Positions 36,985-47,676 are shown, counted from the stretch's first letter. The stretch is 64,000 nt of DNA from Serratia symbiotica (GCA_900380265.1 LR025083.1:806001-870000), one strand, 5' to 3'. The notes: generated by a model from the sequence alone, not told the origin. A program made the numbers and translations.

Positions 36985-37740
36985 ATTGTAGCTATATAAA
37001 GAGTTTGTATTCTAAAAAGCTAAATATCTCTGATAAAAGCTTTTATATGGACAATATGGAGGGACCACAAGCACTATGGCTATGGTGTTGAGTAATTTCT
37101 TTAGTGAGGCCACTAAGGAAATCTGATTTCCAAATGATGTCTCTATTCGCTCGTCGCAAGGATGTGATCGGAACTGGCTAATTCACGAATACGGTGAATG
37201 GGCCATTAAATTTTATACACTCTTTCGAGTAGTAGAACGTGTTGAGGTATATCAACCCAGTCAATTCAATTCTAGATCCATCTGAATATAGCATGTGGTG
37301 ATACAGGTAGGTGAGTAGGCGCATGTAGCGCTCGTATTTGTGTATGAACGGGTTGGATTGATCAAGCATGTATGGCGGAAGTTCTACTAGCATGTTGGTA
37401 TTTCCACCAACTTAGATGGTAGATTTTCCTCATCCGTCGCTGGCGTTTCATATCTTGGCATATGGATATGTCAGTGGCGTGTACTGTATCTGAGTAGCCA
37501 GAAAAAAGGGCATATCAGGCAAAAACTCTTTATCTACTAGTAGGTAAAGAGTTCTATCAGAATTTAGAATAAATGGCGCATTGTGCTGGGTTTATCCACT
37601 AAAGCCGAAGATAAAGAGTTAAAAGATCCTACACGCCATATTAAAATTGGTCGAGGGAAAGATAAACTCAGGTGACGCAAGCAGCTGTGGTGTAACGGGT
37701 ACTGATAATAATGTCGGTTGACACCCTGCCAATAATAGAT
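36985..37740 (+). pseudogene. trmJ: trmJ, decayed tRNA Cm32/Um32 methyltransferase
   Basis: Divergent from suhB as in E. coli. At 37318 the translation AHVALVFVYERVGLIK matches TPVALVFGRERVGLTN, the SPOUT methyltransferase core, and continues with HVGISTN (HVAIAAN) after a stop. Upstream, RKDVIGTG near 37155 matches ASDVIGNA, and VRPLRKSDFQ near 37112 fits LVKPDSQ. Several stops. The intact enzyme would 2'-O-methylate position 32 of several tRNAs. Confidence 0.85.
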
Positions 37741-37853
37741 GTTGATTATACCATTAACTAATGCTTAATTACATTAATAAAGTAAATAGTTAAGCACCTT
37801 AGTCGCGAATTGGGCAATGTCAGCTGTGTTTAAGGGATAGGCCTCATTAAAGC

Positions 37854-38330
37854 ATGAGACGCTCATCTAAAATTTATTATGCAGTAGCAGTTATGCGTTG
37901 ACAGCGCATTCTGGTCCCAGAAAGCCCGTACTTTTGGCGGATATTGTAGAATTATAGGGTAGCTCTCTCTTGTCTGGAATAATGATTCTCGTGGGTGCCT
38001 AAATATAACCAGCTGGCTAGCAGCTGCGGTATGGGTGGAGGATATCTGTTTTAGAAAGACATTGGGGAAGTCCTTGTTGCTAGTGTTATCACCTTTTTTA
38101 CAAATCGACAGATCCTTGTCACCTTCCTGCCATAATGGAGGTGGTGTTAAGGAGGGACTCTTGCCTAACTAATATCCTCTGGCAGAATCTGAAGAATAGT
38201 ATGAGTGAATTTTTAAATCATGTTAGTTTTGTTAAAGTGGTGAATACGCAGAAAGTACTAGTCATGGCAGATTGTCAGAAGAATGATCCACATTGCATAG
38301 ATCACTAGTCACCCAAAAGCAATTGTTAGC
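37854..38330 (+). pseudogene. iscR: iscR, decayed Fe-S cluster regulator
   Basis: From ATG 37854 the reading MRRSSKIYYAVAVM matches MRLTSKGRYAVTAM, then a stop. Further matches in order: VPESPYFWRIL (VPLADIS), ALSCLE (SLSYLEQ), GMGGGYLF near 38033 (GPGGGYLL, the wing of the helix-turn-helix), then the former cysteine region, now unreadable. Immediately upstream of iscS. With IscR lost, Isc-type feedback control of iscS is gone. Confidence 0.88.
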
Positions 38331-38399
38331 GTTAATATGGCACATATGGAGCTAGAGATATTATTTGGTTTTAGCAGTGATGTAGGGAGCAGACGAGTA

Positions 38400-39569
38400 A
38401 TGAAATTACCAATTTATCTAGATTACTCAGCGACAACACCGGTAGATCCGCGCGTTGCTGAGAAGATCATGCAATTTTTGACTTCAGATGGCACTTTTGG
38501 TAACCCAGCCTCCCGGTTTCACCGTTTTGGTTGGGAGGCGGAAGAAGCCGTGGATATCGCTCGGAATCAAATTGCTGAATTGGTTGGTGCAGACTCACGT
38601 GAAATCGTATTCACTTCAGGGGCTACAGAATCCGACAACCTGGCGATTAAAGGTGCAGCTCATATCTACCAGAAAAACGGCAAGCACATCATTACCAGTA
38701 AAACGGAACATCAAGCCGTATTGGATAGCTGTCGTCAGCTCGAGCGAGAAGGTTTTGAAGTGACCTATCTGGCACCTCAGAGTAATGGTATTATCGACCT
38801 GGGTGCTCTTGAATCAGCAATTCGTAACGACACAATTCTGGTTTCTATCATGCATGTGAACAATGAAATCGGCGTTGTGCAAGATATTGAAAAAATTGGT
38901 GAATTATGTCGTGATCGCGGCATTATATATCACGTTGACGCTACTCAGAGTGTGGGGAAATTGCCTATTAATCTAAGCAACCTGAAAGCTGATTTGATGT
39001 CTTTTTCCGGGCATAAAATTTACGGTCCGAAAGGCATTGGTGCTTTGTATTTACGCCGTAACCCGCGAATCCGCATCGAAGCTCAAATGCATGGCGGTGG
39101 CCATGAGTACGGCATTCGTTCTGGCACACTGCCAGTGCACCAGATCGTTGGCCTAGGTGAGGCGTGCCGCATTGCAAAAGAAGAGATGGTGACTGAAACA
39201 CCACGCTTACGCTCTCTTCGAGATTCCCTCTGGACCGCTTTAAAAAAGATGGAAGAAGTGTATTTAAACGGCGATCTAGAACAGGGTGCACCGAATATCC
39301 TTAATGTAAGTGTCAATTACCTTGCAGGCGACTCGATGATCATGGCTCTAAAAGATCTAGCTGTGTCCTCTGGTTCTGCTTGCACTTCCGCAAAGATGGG
39401 GCCGTCCTATGTGTTGCGTGCACTGGGCATTAATGATGAATTGGCGCAAAGTTCGATCCGTTTCTCCCTGGGGCGGTTTACTACGGAAGAAGAGATCGAT
39501 TATGCTATTCAACTACTACGTACATCCCTTCATCGCTATCGCGCTCTTTTTCACAATGAAAGATGTTGA
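38400..39569 (+). CDS. iscS: cysteine desulfurase IscS, C-terminal tail lost
   Basis: PLP enzyme that takes sulfur from cysteine for Fe-S clusters and tRNA thiolation. Start ATG 38400 gives [14 protein letters not shown], the family N-terminus; a frame opening at 38337 adds 21 unsupported residues. His104 (KTEHQAV), the PLP lysine ([12 protein letters not shown]) and the Cys328 loop (SSGSACTSA) are intact. The protein ends at 389 residues against 404 in E. coli. After RYRAL the frame shifts near 39545-39555 (a T run; one base lost), and the old tail can still be read out of frame as GVNINSIK (family GVDLNSIE) near 39573, now with stops. IscU docks at this end in E. coli, and iscU is dead here. 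Thiolation of tRNA through TusA or ThiI is the likely remaining job. Confidence 0.93.
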   Translation: MKLPIYLDYSATTPVDPRVAEKIMQFLTSDGTFGNPASRFHRFGWEAEEAVDIARNQIAELVGADSREIVFTSGATESDNLAIKGAAHIYQKNGKHIITSKTEHQAVLDSCRQLEREGFEVTYLAPQSNGIIDLGALESAIRNDTILVSIMHVNNEIGVVQDIEKIGELCRDRGIIYHVDATQSVGKLPINLSNLKADLMSFSGHKIYGPKGIGALYLRRNPRIRIEAQMHGGGHEYGIRSGTLPVHQIVGLGEACRIAKEEMVTETPRLRSLRDSLWTALKKMEEVYLNGDLEQGAPNILNVSVNYLAGDSMIMALKDLAVSSGSACTSAKMGPSYVLRALGINDELAQSSIRFSLGRFTTEEEIDYAIQLLRTSLHRYRALFHNERC

Positions 39570-39625
39570 AGTAGGGCGTGAATATCAACAGCATTAAGTA
39601 AGTCAATCATGAATACTTAGGATTC

Positions 39626-40015
39626 ATGAGTAGAATCCTGTCTTACAGAGGAAAGTACGCAATGTTTATACAAATCCTTGCAACAGCCTTGCTGTGGGAT
39701 CCAAGACTTCAATGTTTATAGAGCCATTGGAGATACATTTATCTGTAGTGACATCATTAAGTTGCACATCAGACTGAAGGAGGAGCGTACCGGGCAAGAC
39801 AAGACGCCTGTTTCAAGACTTAAATCTGTACTTCCGCTATCGGGCCTAGTTCGATTATGATCGAAGAGATGAAAAGTAAATTTCTTGATCAGACTTAAGT
39901 CATCAATCACCTAGCTTGTCGTAGAACTAACATGGATAAATTTTAAAATATAGTGTTGAATTTTGATAGAAGACTTTATTCGAGAAATGATCGCTAACTG
40001 CAAAAGAAAATAGAA
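39626..40015 (+). pseudogene. iscU: iscU, decayed Fe-S scaffold
   Basis: The open stretch 39678-39860 contains CSDIIKLHIRLKEE at about 39744, matching CGDVMKLQIKVNDEG of IscU, with the residues before it (FNVYRAIGDTFI) fitting ENVGSGMVGAPA. The conserved aspartate of CGD is kept, but upstream and downstream parts are out of frame and carry stops; the other cluster-ligand cysteines are not recovered. Next to iscS as in the isc operon. Confidence 0.85.
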
Positions 40016-40039
40016 CACAGTAGTTTTATTTAGTTAGCA

Positions 40040-40415
40040 CAGTGTGAAGGCTTGGATATACCTTTTAGGTTATCCTGTTAATTCCTATGACTGACTGTGT
40101 ACTACTAGGTGTTCAGATCTTTTATAGATCTATGCGGTAAATGTATTAGCCTGGGTTGTGGGTGAGAACTTCAGGTTGTATGGGAGAACGTGAGTTCTAG
40201 GCTGTGATATCTTCGCCTTAAAAAAGCTATAGCCCTTTTTTAAGGCGAAGATATCACAGCCTGATTGACGGCAAATGCCTACTATATTTATCGAATAAGA
40301 TTGATTTTATTAAGAAAATCTGAATGAAAGCGCTAAATTCTTCACAAGAAAACGGCTAAAGCAAGCTAGCTGGTTATAGCGAGGGCTTTAGGGTAAATAG
40401 CTATCTGCCCTCACC
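40040..40415 (+). pseudogene. iscA: iscA, decayed A-type Fe-S carrier
   Basis: At about 40150-40198 the DNA still resembles the codons for LRLGVRTSGCSG and YVLEF. After an inverted repeat (40199-40262) the translation LIDGKCLLYLSNKIDFIK from 40261 matches VVDGKSLQFLDGTQLDFVK, followed by a stop and MKALNSSQEN (NEGFKFTNPN). The stretch between, about FVDEPT to EDKGV, is replaced by the repeat or deleted. Clearly dead. Confidence 0.82.
40199..40262. repeat. perfect inverted repeat, 28-bp arms, inside iscA relic
   Basis: Arms at 40199-40226 and 40235-40262 are exact reverse complements around an 8-base loop (CTATAGCC). The right arm reads GGCGAAGATATCAC and leads straight into iscA sequence (LIDGK), so it is probably the ancestral copy; the left arm is an inverted copy of it. 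A stem of this length without mismatches cannot be chance. Confidence 0.95.
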
Positions 40416-40429
40416 CGCGTGTGGGGTTT

Positions 40430-40960
40430 ATCCTTCACAGCCGGATTACCCTGTAGAGTACTTGATTCTATTCGCCCTGCTAGTTCGATATGCAGGAGGG
40501 TTATTAGGTTGCCAACATCCTGTTGTGATGTATTTCTACAGCGCTAATCTCATCCCGATTAGTTTGTATGACAGCGGGACATTCGCTGGGTAGCGTTGGA
40601 GTAAGCGTCAAGCATTAATTAATCTTAAAAGGTGCTCAGGCGCTCATTAAATGCCTAAATATATTGGACTTCCGCTAGGAAGTTTGTACCTGGCCAACGG
40701 AAAGCAGACTTTAACGATATGGGTTACTGATTAAAAACTGGAGTTATGTGAATAGTTGCATAGTATTGAGGACAAAGTAGATTCGTAGAGTTTACTGTCC
40801 AAGCTGAAGATGCAGCTGATCGATAAAATCAAACGGTGCAGTTGGCTTATGCCGTAACAGTTAAATAGCGAGCCATGGTCAAAAGTTCTATATAGCGTGT
40901 GCAAGCTGTGTATTTGGCAAAATACGAGGGAAAGTCAGAGCTTACAGAACGCGGTTGAGT
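40430..40960 (+). pseudogene. hscB: hscB, decayed J-type co-chaperone
   Basis: The C-terminal half is recognisable near 40806-40950: KMQLIDKIKRCSWLMP (family ESFIKRVKKMFDTRHQLM), then SEPWSKVLYSVCKLCIWQ (NETWDAAADTVRKLRFLD). The N-terminal J domain with HPD is not recovered. Order iscA-hscB-hscA is ancestral. HscB would deliver IscU to HscA. Confidence 0.75.
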
Positions 40961-41680
40961 TTTGAGTAACACTTTTGATCAAAGAAAGTGTCAATATTGT
41001 TTTATTACCAACTAGAGATTCTGGCATTAAGTCTAAACTATCCCAATCGGGATAGGGTGCTACTATCGATTTAGGTGCCATAAAATTGCTACTTACTTAT
41101 GCCGCACTAGTACCGGTGGACCGTCTGGTAGATGAACAGAGCTGCTATTAGCTGTCTGCACAGTGATACTCCAAGAGTAGGTTGTCGCTTGTACATCAGA
41201 AACCCGTAAACAGAGAGTAGAGCAATGAGCTAATACTATTAGCTATATTAAATCTTGAATGTGCAGTTTGATTTTGGATAGGCACCACTCTTACTCTAAC
41301 CTATGGTACTATTTAAGATCAGCGATACAGGTATTCTGATATCGTCACTGCTTTTAGTTTAGTCAATCCAGCACGAGGTTTAGTTTATATTTCAGCTTGT
41401 GTCTCTCCGAAAAGGGTTTTGAGGGAAACTATATAGTGCTGTGAGTAACATTCTTGCTATTTTATTATGCACAACGCCAAGATACTATCACCGTTGCGCG
41501 GTGATTTGGTAACTTTTGTGTATTACGTGTGTTAGAGTAGCCCTACGTGATGGCTAACGTAGAGTGGGTTGAAGTTGATTAGCAGCAGTTATAGCTTGCT
41601 TATGACGAAGAGTTGAGATCTTGGATGTCAGACTATCAGTCTAAGCTAAACTGTTTTGACAAGTTTAGTCACCGGTCGGA

Positions 41681-41721
41681 AAGCAGCAGTTGGATGACGA
41701 AATTGTCACCAACTGCTGCTT
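41681..41721. repeat. perfect inverted repeat, 13-bp arms
   Basis: AAGCAGCAGTTGG at 41681-41693 and its complement at 41709-41721 flank a 15-base loop, inside the hscA relic. No T run follows. Confidence 0.7.
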
Positions 41722-41744
41722 GCTGTTGTGAATATCCTAAACGG

Positions 41745-41772
41745 GATCATCTTCAGCTTAGTGAAGATGATC
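41745..41772. repeat. perfect inverted repeat, 11-bp arms
   Basis: GATCATCTTCA at 41745-41755 and its complement at 41762-41772 flank a 6-base loop, only 23 bases after the previous inverted repeat. No terminator T run follows on the plus strand. Confidence 0.6.
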
Positions 41773-42860
41773 TTCAGCGTCAAGTGGTATTCGTGAATTC
41801 CACCTAAAATTTCGCTTAGTAATGCTGAGAGTCTTCAAGTTAAGGTTACTCCTTAATGGAGTAGTGATGTGTGCCTCATTTCAATAGTTGATTTCGTCGT
41901 GAGTAGAACGTGCTCTGCTGCCCTACCTCCCTTGATCTGAAGATGCGAGAGACGGCACTCAAGAGTTAAGGAAGTAGTTATGGTCTTCGGCTGCATACAT
42001 CGAAATTCGTGGAATAGGTGAGATATTATTTTCCGAACCTCTGATCGGAATCGACAGTGATATAGCTGTTGTAATTAGTGCAATCATGTATTGCAGCTTG
42101 CAGTAATAACAAAACGGTAGAAAGAATGCTGTTTCGTGATAACATCTTGTTATCTATTTTTGTTAGCAACCAAAGATAGGTGTTCATAAAACCCTCCTGC
42201 GTAAAACCAACATTTCGTGTCTTTCTGATTTCGACTGCAGTACTGTCCAAGACAGTTAGTGCTTAATGATAATTCAAGTACTGTACAGGTGCTGGTTAAC
42301 TGATACAAGCTTCCCGTTCCTCAGCGAGGTCTCCCTACACCAGTTTTTTCCATTACTTTTCTAGTGAGCTAAATATTTCACACCTGTTCGCTATTCAGGC
42401 GGCATTCAGGCTTTGATAAGCATCATTATGATGCATACAACTACTATTTTGAAGCGGACATTTATATAAACCTTGATGTGGTTTATCTATTAGATAAGTT
42501 ATTAGGATAGATTAAGGAGTGTATTCTAAAATCTCAGCATGACTTTGGTCCGCAAGTCTGCTCGTTAAAGGTAGGCTTCGCCGGTGCTAGAAGGTTTAAG
42601 ACTTCATTAGACAAGGCCGCCATGCTGTTGAGTGAAATAGAAAGGTAGGTCATCATATCCATATATCGCTTGTTAAAAAGCGGTAGTATCAGGTGGCATG
42701 GCATTGGTATCAGAACTACCATTAAAGGATTAGATACACAAATGTAATATTTTGACGAGCGCAACAAGGCGCTTCGGACTTCTCCGGATAAAGTTAGCTA
42801 GGCCTAAAATTATTGTTTAAAAAAATATTTATACCTTAAATAGTGGTTATAAACCTAAAC

Positions 42861-44913
42861 ACCAGGGTTTTATTCTCAAGATTGCCGTGTGCGTTATGAT
42901 TACAATCAATCACCCTTCTAGGGATTTTGGATTTCTACTACTTCTCATTGCGTCGCATAACAATTTAATTTTTTAGAAAAGCGGTTAGCGAGAAGAGGGT
43001 ATCCTTGGATCAAGGATATGGCTTATAGTTTAAAAGTTGCCTGAGTTGTTAGCTGTGCGTAGTCGCCGAAGATATTTTTATGTTGATATTTCGTAACAGT
43101 GTTAACTACGCGTGTGAGTATTAAGACTCATCGGATTTCAACCTACAAAGGTGTTAGGTTTTTGTAATGATTTGGCTAATCCTTGTCACTCACCTGAGTG
43201 AGGGCGTTGTCAGCACATACAACCCCCTCAGGAATTTGTTAATTTAGGGGCTTACTAAAGTCAGTAGTTAAGGATGTATGCCGATTTAGCCTAGCTGTCA
43301 CTTGCACTTTATAGATTATGCTATAAAAATCTCTTCTGAGATCTTCTTTGAAGAGTGAAAAATTCCGTCTAACCTGAGAGGAAAGAAGTTATAAAAATTT
43401 GTCTGAGTTAGACTCCAGAGTCTAGGTTAAGAGAATTATGCGAAACCCAATGATGAATACAAACTTTAAAGAGATAGCCGTCCATCTCGCAAAAATGACA
43501 AGTAGAGTGCTTTCTAGCCTGATTTTCTGAAAATGAATGCCTAAGGAATCAGAAAAGAGGAATGGGTGTGCAAGTGAGATCTGCAAAGTAGTTCAGTGTT
43601 TTGGTAAGTGCATCATCAGAAAAGACCGCGAAGTTTCTAATAAGAAAACTTGTGAGGTGGAAGGTTAAAAACTAAAAATGCCTGAAGAGCATTGGGTGAA
43701 TATGCGAGCTTAGTAACAAGTCGGTTTGCAAACTAATTCCAGAAAGCTCGATTTTTTATGTTCTGAATTGCATGGATGATGTTGGTACCGATGCCATTAG
43801 TTATGCTGTTTCCAAATACCAGAAGCTGAATAAAATACGGGTGCTATAGTGCTTTTTTATCCTTTGCCTACCTCCTGATCCCCTTAGTTCATCACACCAG
43901 GAGGTTGTGCGATGCTGTTTTATCTCTGCAGGTTGCCATGAGGTTAATCATAAAGAGGCTGCTAAATAAAAATAAATTTGAACATTGACTGTTAAGCTAT
44001 TAGTAATAGAGACACTTGAGCGCGTGCCTTGTTTCTGCGCATTGCTGGATGCTTATTGGCCCGATTCTCGGGAACCATGAGAAGTGTTCTGCAAGACGGA
44101 GACATTGTCCTGCACTGCATGTTGAGATCCCGCTTAATCTTAAACAGTAGTAACATAAAAGAGCACCAATAATATTCCCTTTGTGTGCGTTTCCTCTCGC
44201 TCAAATGCCGTTGATGCTGAACAAGTATCATATGGCCGATGTTAGTGCCGGCATTAATTAAAATTACCTAGTGTGTGAGTTTCTTCCTTTCTCCTAAGGG
44301 GAGGAAGGCAAGGGCTTTATCTCTGGAGATAGCAACCCTAGTAGTGTTTAATGAGGTTATTAAGCTTATATAGCGCTATGTTAATAAAGCGCTGCCAGAC
44401 TCTGGTTTCTAGATGAAATGGTATCACACGGGATAATAAAAGTGGTAAGTACATTGTTTGGTTAACTTAAGCTGGTCCTCTTTGCTTGCCTGAGGCTGAT
44501 GTATGATTAGCTGGGTATAATCCCTTTAATATGTTACCGGAATAGGCAGATAGTGATCTAGTAGAGGTGATCGTCTCGATCAAGAAAGTTGGCAATGCGG
44601 TGAGAAAAATCGTTGCTAACCAAGGGCCTGTTTCTTTTTCTATGCCTTAGACGAGAGGAACATGGCGTTAGTCACTTCCTGATCACTGAGGTCTTGCCGT
44701 TTATAAGCACTGTTTAGGGAGTGGGCTGCATAATTTCACTCTTCTTAAGTAAGAAGATAACACCAGCTGTTCCGAAGAGTGGAAAGAGAGGTTTTGATTT
44801 ACAAAATTTATTTGCCCGTAGTCAAGCATTAATAGGGGCCATATAATGGCCCTCTCGCTGAGAAGGCTAATTTATTCATTGCAGGCGGCTAGTTTTAAAA
44901 TAAAGAGGTAATT
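42861..44913. other. 2-kb decayed spacer between hscA and ndk relics
   Basis: fdx, iscX and pepB belong here in relatives. I could not find their motifs: no ferredoxin cysteine pattern and no PepB metal-binding NTDAEGR. A weak resemblance to the end of PepB near 44200 is not good enough to name. The short open frames match nothing. Confidence 0.5.
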
Positions 44914-45335
44914 ATGCCAGTAGAACGTGCCGTTTCTATCATTAAACCCAATAATATAGCCAATAACGATAGCGGTGCTATTTATGCCAGACGCGAGCGT
45001 GCCGGCTTTAAAGTTATTGCATCAAAAATGTTCTGTCTAACGTGCAAACAGGCGGAAGGTTTCTATATGCAGCATAAAGATAGCAGCTTCTTTGAGAGTT
45101 TGCTTGAGTTCATAACTTCCGGCTTAATAATGGCACAGGTGCTGGAATCGGAAAACGCGGTACAGCGTAACTATGAGAGATAACGGGCAACTAACCCCAA
45201 TAACGTTTAGCGGGGACCCTGCGAGCTGACTACTCGGACAGTGTCACTGCTAAAGCCGTTCACAGCTCTGATGACCTAAAATCTGCACAGCGCGAAATTG
45301 CTTATTGTTACCGAAAGCGAAATCTTCTCACAGTG
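44914..45335 (+). pseudogene. ndk: ndk, recently broken nucleoside diphosphate kinase
   Basis: The first 89 codons are open and align well with Ndk (SIIKPN with the active-site lysine; [23 protein letters not shown]). A TAA stop at 45181 interrupts the Kpn-loop part, after which RATNPNNV continues in frame. A frameshift near 45207 then puts the rest in another frame: [12 protein letters not shown], and VHSSDD where the phospho-histidine box (HGSDS) lies; this His is present but out of frame. A good ribosome binding site (AGAGGT) still precedes the ATG. The damage is lighter than in other relics here, so the loss looks recent. Ndk makes NTPs and dNTPs from diphosphates. Confidence 0.92.
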
Positions 45336-45776
45336 ATCGGCCTGGCTTTCAAATTATGAGGTAGTAGACGTGATTCGACTAGTTGTATCTGGCAAGCCAA
45401 GGGTAGCCTGTCTTAATGACTAAATGGCACAAAGAAAGTCTTTAGCGCCTTACATCATAAAAGTGTCTTCACTTTAAATTTCCGCATATATGGACACACC
45501 TATTAAATTTATAAAATCAAGCGTCATAGGAAACTGATCTCATCAGTGGCAATTTATTTTATTTGCTTTTTAAGATGCAGTTTAAAAGCTATTGGGAGCA
45601 CTGTGATCGTCTTAGATACTATGGGCTGGATGTACAACTAAGTTTTCACCCTTTTTCCACAAAAGAATAAAAGTGAGGTAAGATAAGTTCATCTCAGGAC
45701 CCATTGGGATTAAGCGTTATCTGACTGACATTTTTCGCTGACTATAACTAACTCACTTAACCCGGGAAAATCGGCT
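45336..45776. other. spacer between ndk relic and rlmN
   Basis: No gene seen. The frame leading into rlmN is open back to 45729 and resembles the variable RlmN N-terminus ([10 protein letters not shown]), suggesting that rlmN has lost its original start codon, leaving GTG 45777. Confidence 0.5.
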
Positions 45777-46886
45777 GTGGCGAAAATTAACCTGCTAGAT
45801 TTGAATCGAACCAAAATGCGAGAGTTCTTTAGCCAACTCGGGGAGAAACCATTTCGTGCTGATCAAGTAATGAAATGGATCTATCATTATTACTGCGATG
45901 ATTTTGAGAAAATAACTGACATCAATAAGGCCTTGCGTAATAAATTACAATATGTCGCTGAAATCCGCGCACCTGCTGTGGCTAAAGAACAACACTCAGT
46001 TGATGGCACAATAAAATGGGCGATCAACGTGGGCGCCCAGCAGGTTGAAACTGTCTATATTCCTGATGGCGATCGAGCTACCCTGTGTGTCTCATCCCAG
46101 GTGGGTTGTGTTTTGGAATGTACGTTTTGTTCAACAGCGCAACAGGGCTTTAACCGTAATCTACGCGTGGCGGAAATCATTGGTCAAGTGTGGCGTGCGG
46201 CGAAAATTATCAGCACGTTGAAAGCTGTGAGTAAGCCCCCAATCACCAACGTGGTGATGATGGGGATGGGGGAACCGCTGCTGAACTTGAGCAACGTGGT
46301 ACCAGCAATAGGAATCATGCTTGACAATTTCGGGTTTGGTCTATCCAAACGTCGTGTCACTTTATCAACCTCAGGCGTAGTGCCGGCATTAGATAAGCTA
46401 GGCGATATGCTAGATGTGTCACTAGCAATCTCACTTCACGCGACTACTGACAAAATCCGTAATGAGATCATGCCGATTAATCGCAAGTATAATATTGAGA
46501 CTTTCTTGGCTTCTGTGCGCCGATATTTGTCAAAATCTAAAGCTAACCATGGGCGTGTTACTGTTGAATACGTAATGCTGGATCATATCAATGACAGCAC
46601 AGATGATGCGCATCAGTTAGCAAAAGTGCTAAAGAATACACCCTGCAAGATAAATTTAATCCCATGGAACTCGTTCCCGATGGCTCCTTACGAACGAAGT
46701 TCTAATAGCCGGATGAATCGGTTTGCCAAGGTATTGAAAAAATACGGCTTTACGACTATTGTTCGTAGAACCCGTGGTGATGATATTAATGCTGCTTGTG
46801 GGCAACTGACTGGGGAAGTGACCGACCGTACCAAACGCGCTTTCAAAAGACAAGATCCTGGGGCTATAGATAGATGGCCGCTCTGA
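45777..46886 (+). CDS. rlmN: 23S rRNA/tRNA C2-adenosine methyltransferase RlmN
   Basis: Radical-SAM enzyme that methylates A2503 of 23S rRNA and A37 of some tRNAs. 369 residues from GTG 45777; E. coli has 384, the missing residues being the poorly conserved N-terminus before KINLLDLNR. The [4Fe-4S] motif CVLECTFC is intact, as are GMGEPLLN and the second catalytic cysteine in AACGQL. The upstream in-frame sequence from 45729 still resembles the old N-terminus but lacks ATG/GTG/TTG, so the start has probably moved. It needs an Fe-S cluster although the isc genes nearby are dead. Confidence 0.95.
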   Translation: MAKINLLDLNRTKMREFFSQLGEKPFRADQVMKWIYHYYCDDFEKITDINKALRNKLQYVAEIRAPAVAKEQHSVDGTIKWAINVGAQQVETVYIPDGDRATLCVSSQVGCVLECTFCSTAQQGFNRNLRVAEIIGQVWRAAKIISTLKAVSKPPITNVVMMGMGEPLLNLSNVVPAIGIMLDNFGFGLSKRRVTLSTSGVVPALDKLGDMLDVSLAISLHATTDKIRNEIMPINRKYNIETFLASVRRYLSKSKANHGRVTVEYVMLDHINDSTDDAHQLAKVLKNTPCKINLIPWNSFPMAPYERSSNSRMNRFAKVLKKYGFTTIVRRTRGDDINAACGQLTGEVTDRTKRAFKRQDPGAIDRWPL

Positions 46887-47676
46887 ATGCAAAGTGTTTT
46901 TCTCTAGAACCGCCTGTTGTGAGCACCGCTGCCTTTATAAAGAAATAAAGTGTAGAATGGAGATAAGCATTCTAAAGGGTGCCGGTCATAAGTGTCCGCT
47001 GGGCGTATTCTAGTTTATACCGAGGAATACTGAATTATATTCAGACGCGAGCCAGCCGGGCTCGCGTCTGGGCCTGGAGAAATTAAAGAAAATAATAGGA
47101 AGGGCGTGTCACAGGATCTTGCAGCGCCTAGATTAGCGCTACAATCGATCGTGCTGAGTTAGAGTGCCATTTTATCAAAAGCTAATTAAGGAAAGACTAG
47201 ATGAATAGTAATTATCAGAGATGTGCTAACGTTTGTACATGCCAATGTTACTAGCATAAATAATTAATGTACATTTCTTTCCGGTATGGGCTGTATGTAG
47301 CGCTATACTGGAAACTTAGTGTAGGATACTTAGCTCAAAGATAGATAGATCGTCGATAGCTTATCAACTGCCGGTTACGGCTTTCTTCAAGGTAGACAAA
47401 TAATTAATCATGTACTTTATTAATTAATTCGCTAAAAGTCGAATAGGTGATGGTCTCGACTGTTAGTAGAACTAAAACAGTGATTAGAGGAAGAGAGGCT
47501 AGCACAATCAGAATTTTTTCAGATAATAATCAATAAGCTGCTAGCCACTGACAGCAGCTTATTGCTACAGAGGCGTTTCGTCGCATTCGCATAGTGTCAT
47601 TATTGCGTTCAATGTTATGGTACATGACGGGCGCGATTTTTCTAACATTTAAACCACTACCAGCAATTCTTAGCCA
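46887..47676. other. 790-bp spacer between rlmN and rodZ
   Basis: Relatives often carry pilF/pilW here, but I cannot recognise it. The notable element is a GC-rich hairpin at 47042-47070. The rest is unassigned decayed DNA. Confidence 0.5.
47042..47070. repeat. GC-rich hairpin, 11-bp arms
   Basis: CAGACGCGAGC at 47042-47052 and its exact complement at 47060-47070 flank a 7-base loop, 155 bases after the rlmN stop. The stem would be stable, but no T run follows on either strand, so an intrinsic terminator is not clear; it could be a worn one or could protect the rlmN mRNA end. Confidence 0.6.

Larger units (their letters stand above)
41015..42860 (+). pseudogene. hscA: hscA, decayed Hsp70-type chaperone
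   Basis: GATIDLGAIKLLLTYA at about 41057 matches the ATPase opening AAGIDLGTTNSLVATV, followed by LVDEQSCY and further traces. At 41462-41560 YYAQRQDTITVAR and CVLRVLE*PY match YFDDAQRQGTKDAAR and HVLRLLNEPT in one frame with stops. The C-terminal substrate-binding half (after about 41.8 kb) is not recovered with confidence, so the end is set from expected length. HscA releases clusters from IscU. Confidence 0.82.

Noticed and set aside
39555-39600. UGA read as tryptophan, since the IscS tail has TGA where relatives have Trp
   Set aside because: Intact genes use TGG for Trp and several (rnc, rodZ, hisS, der) end in TGA; the tail also contains TAG and lies out of frame.
44180-44270. Trace of pepB (FPLAQMPLMLN against LPLAEFHRSQLPSN)
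   Set aside because: A single short match with no metal-site motif nearby; too weak to name.
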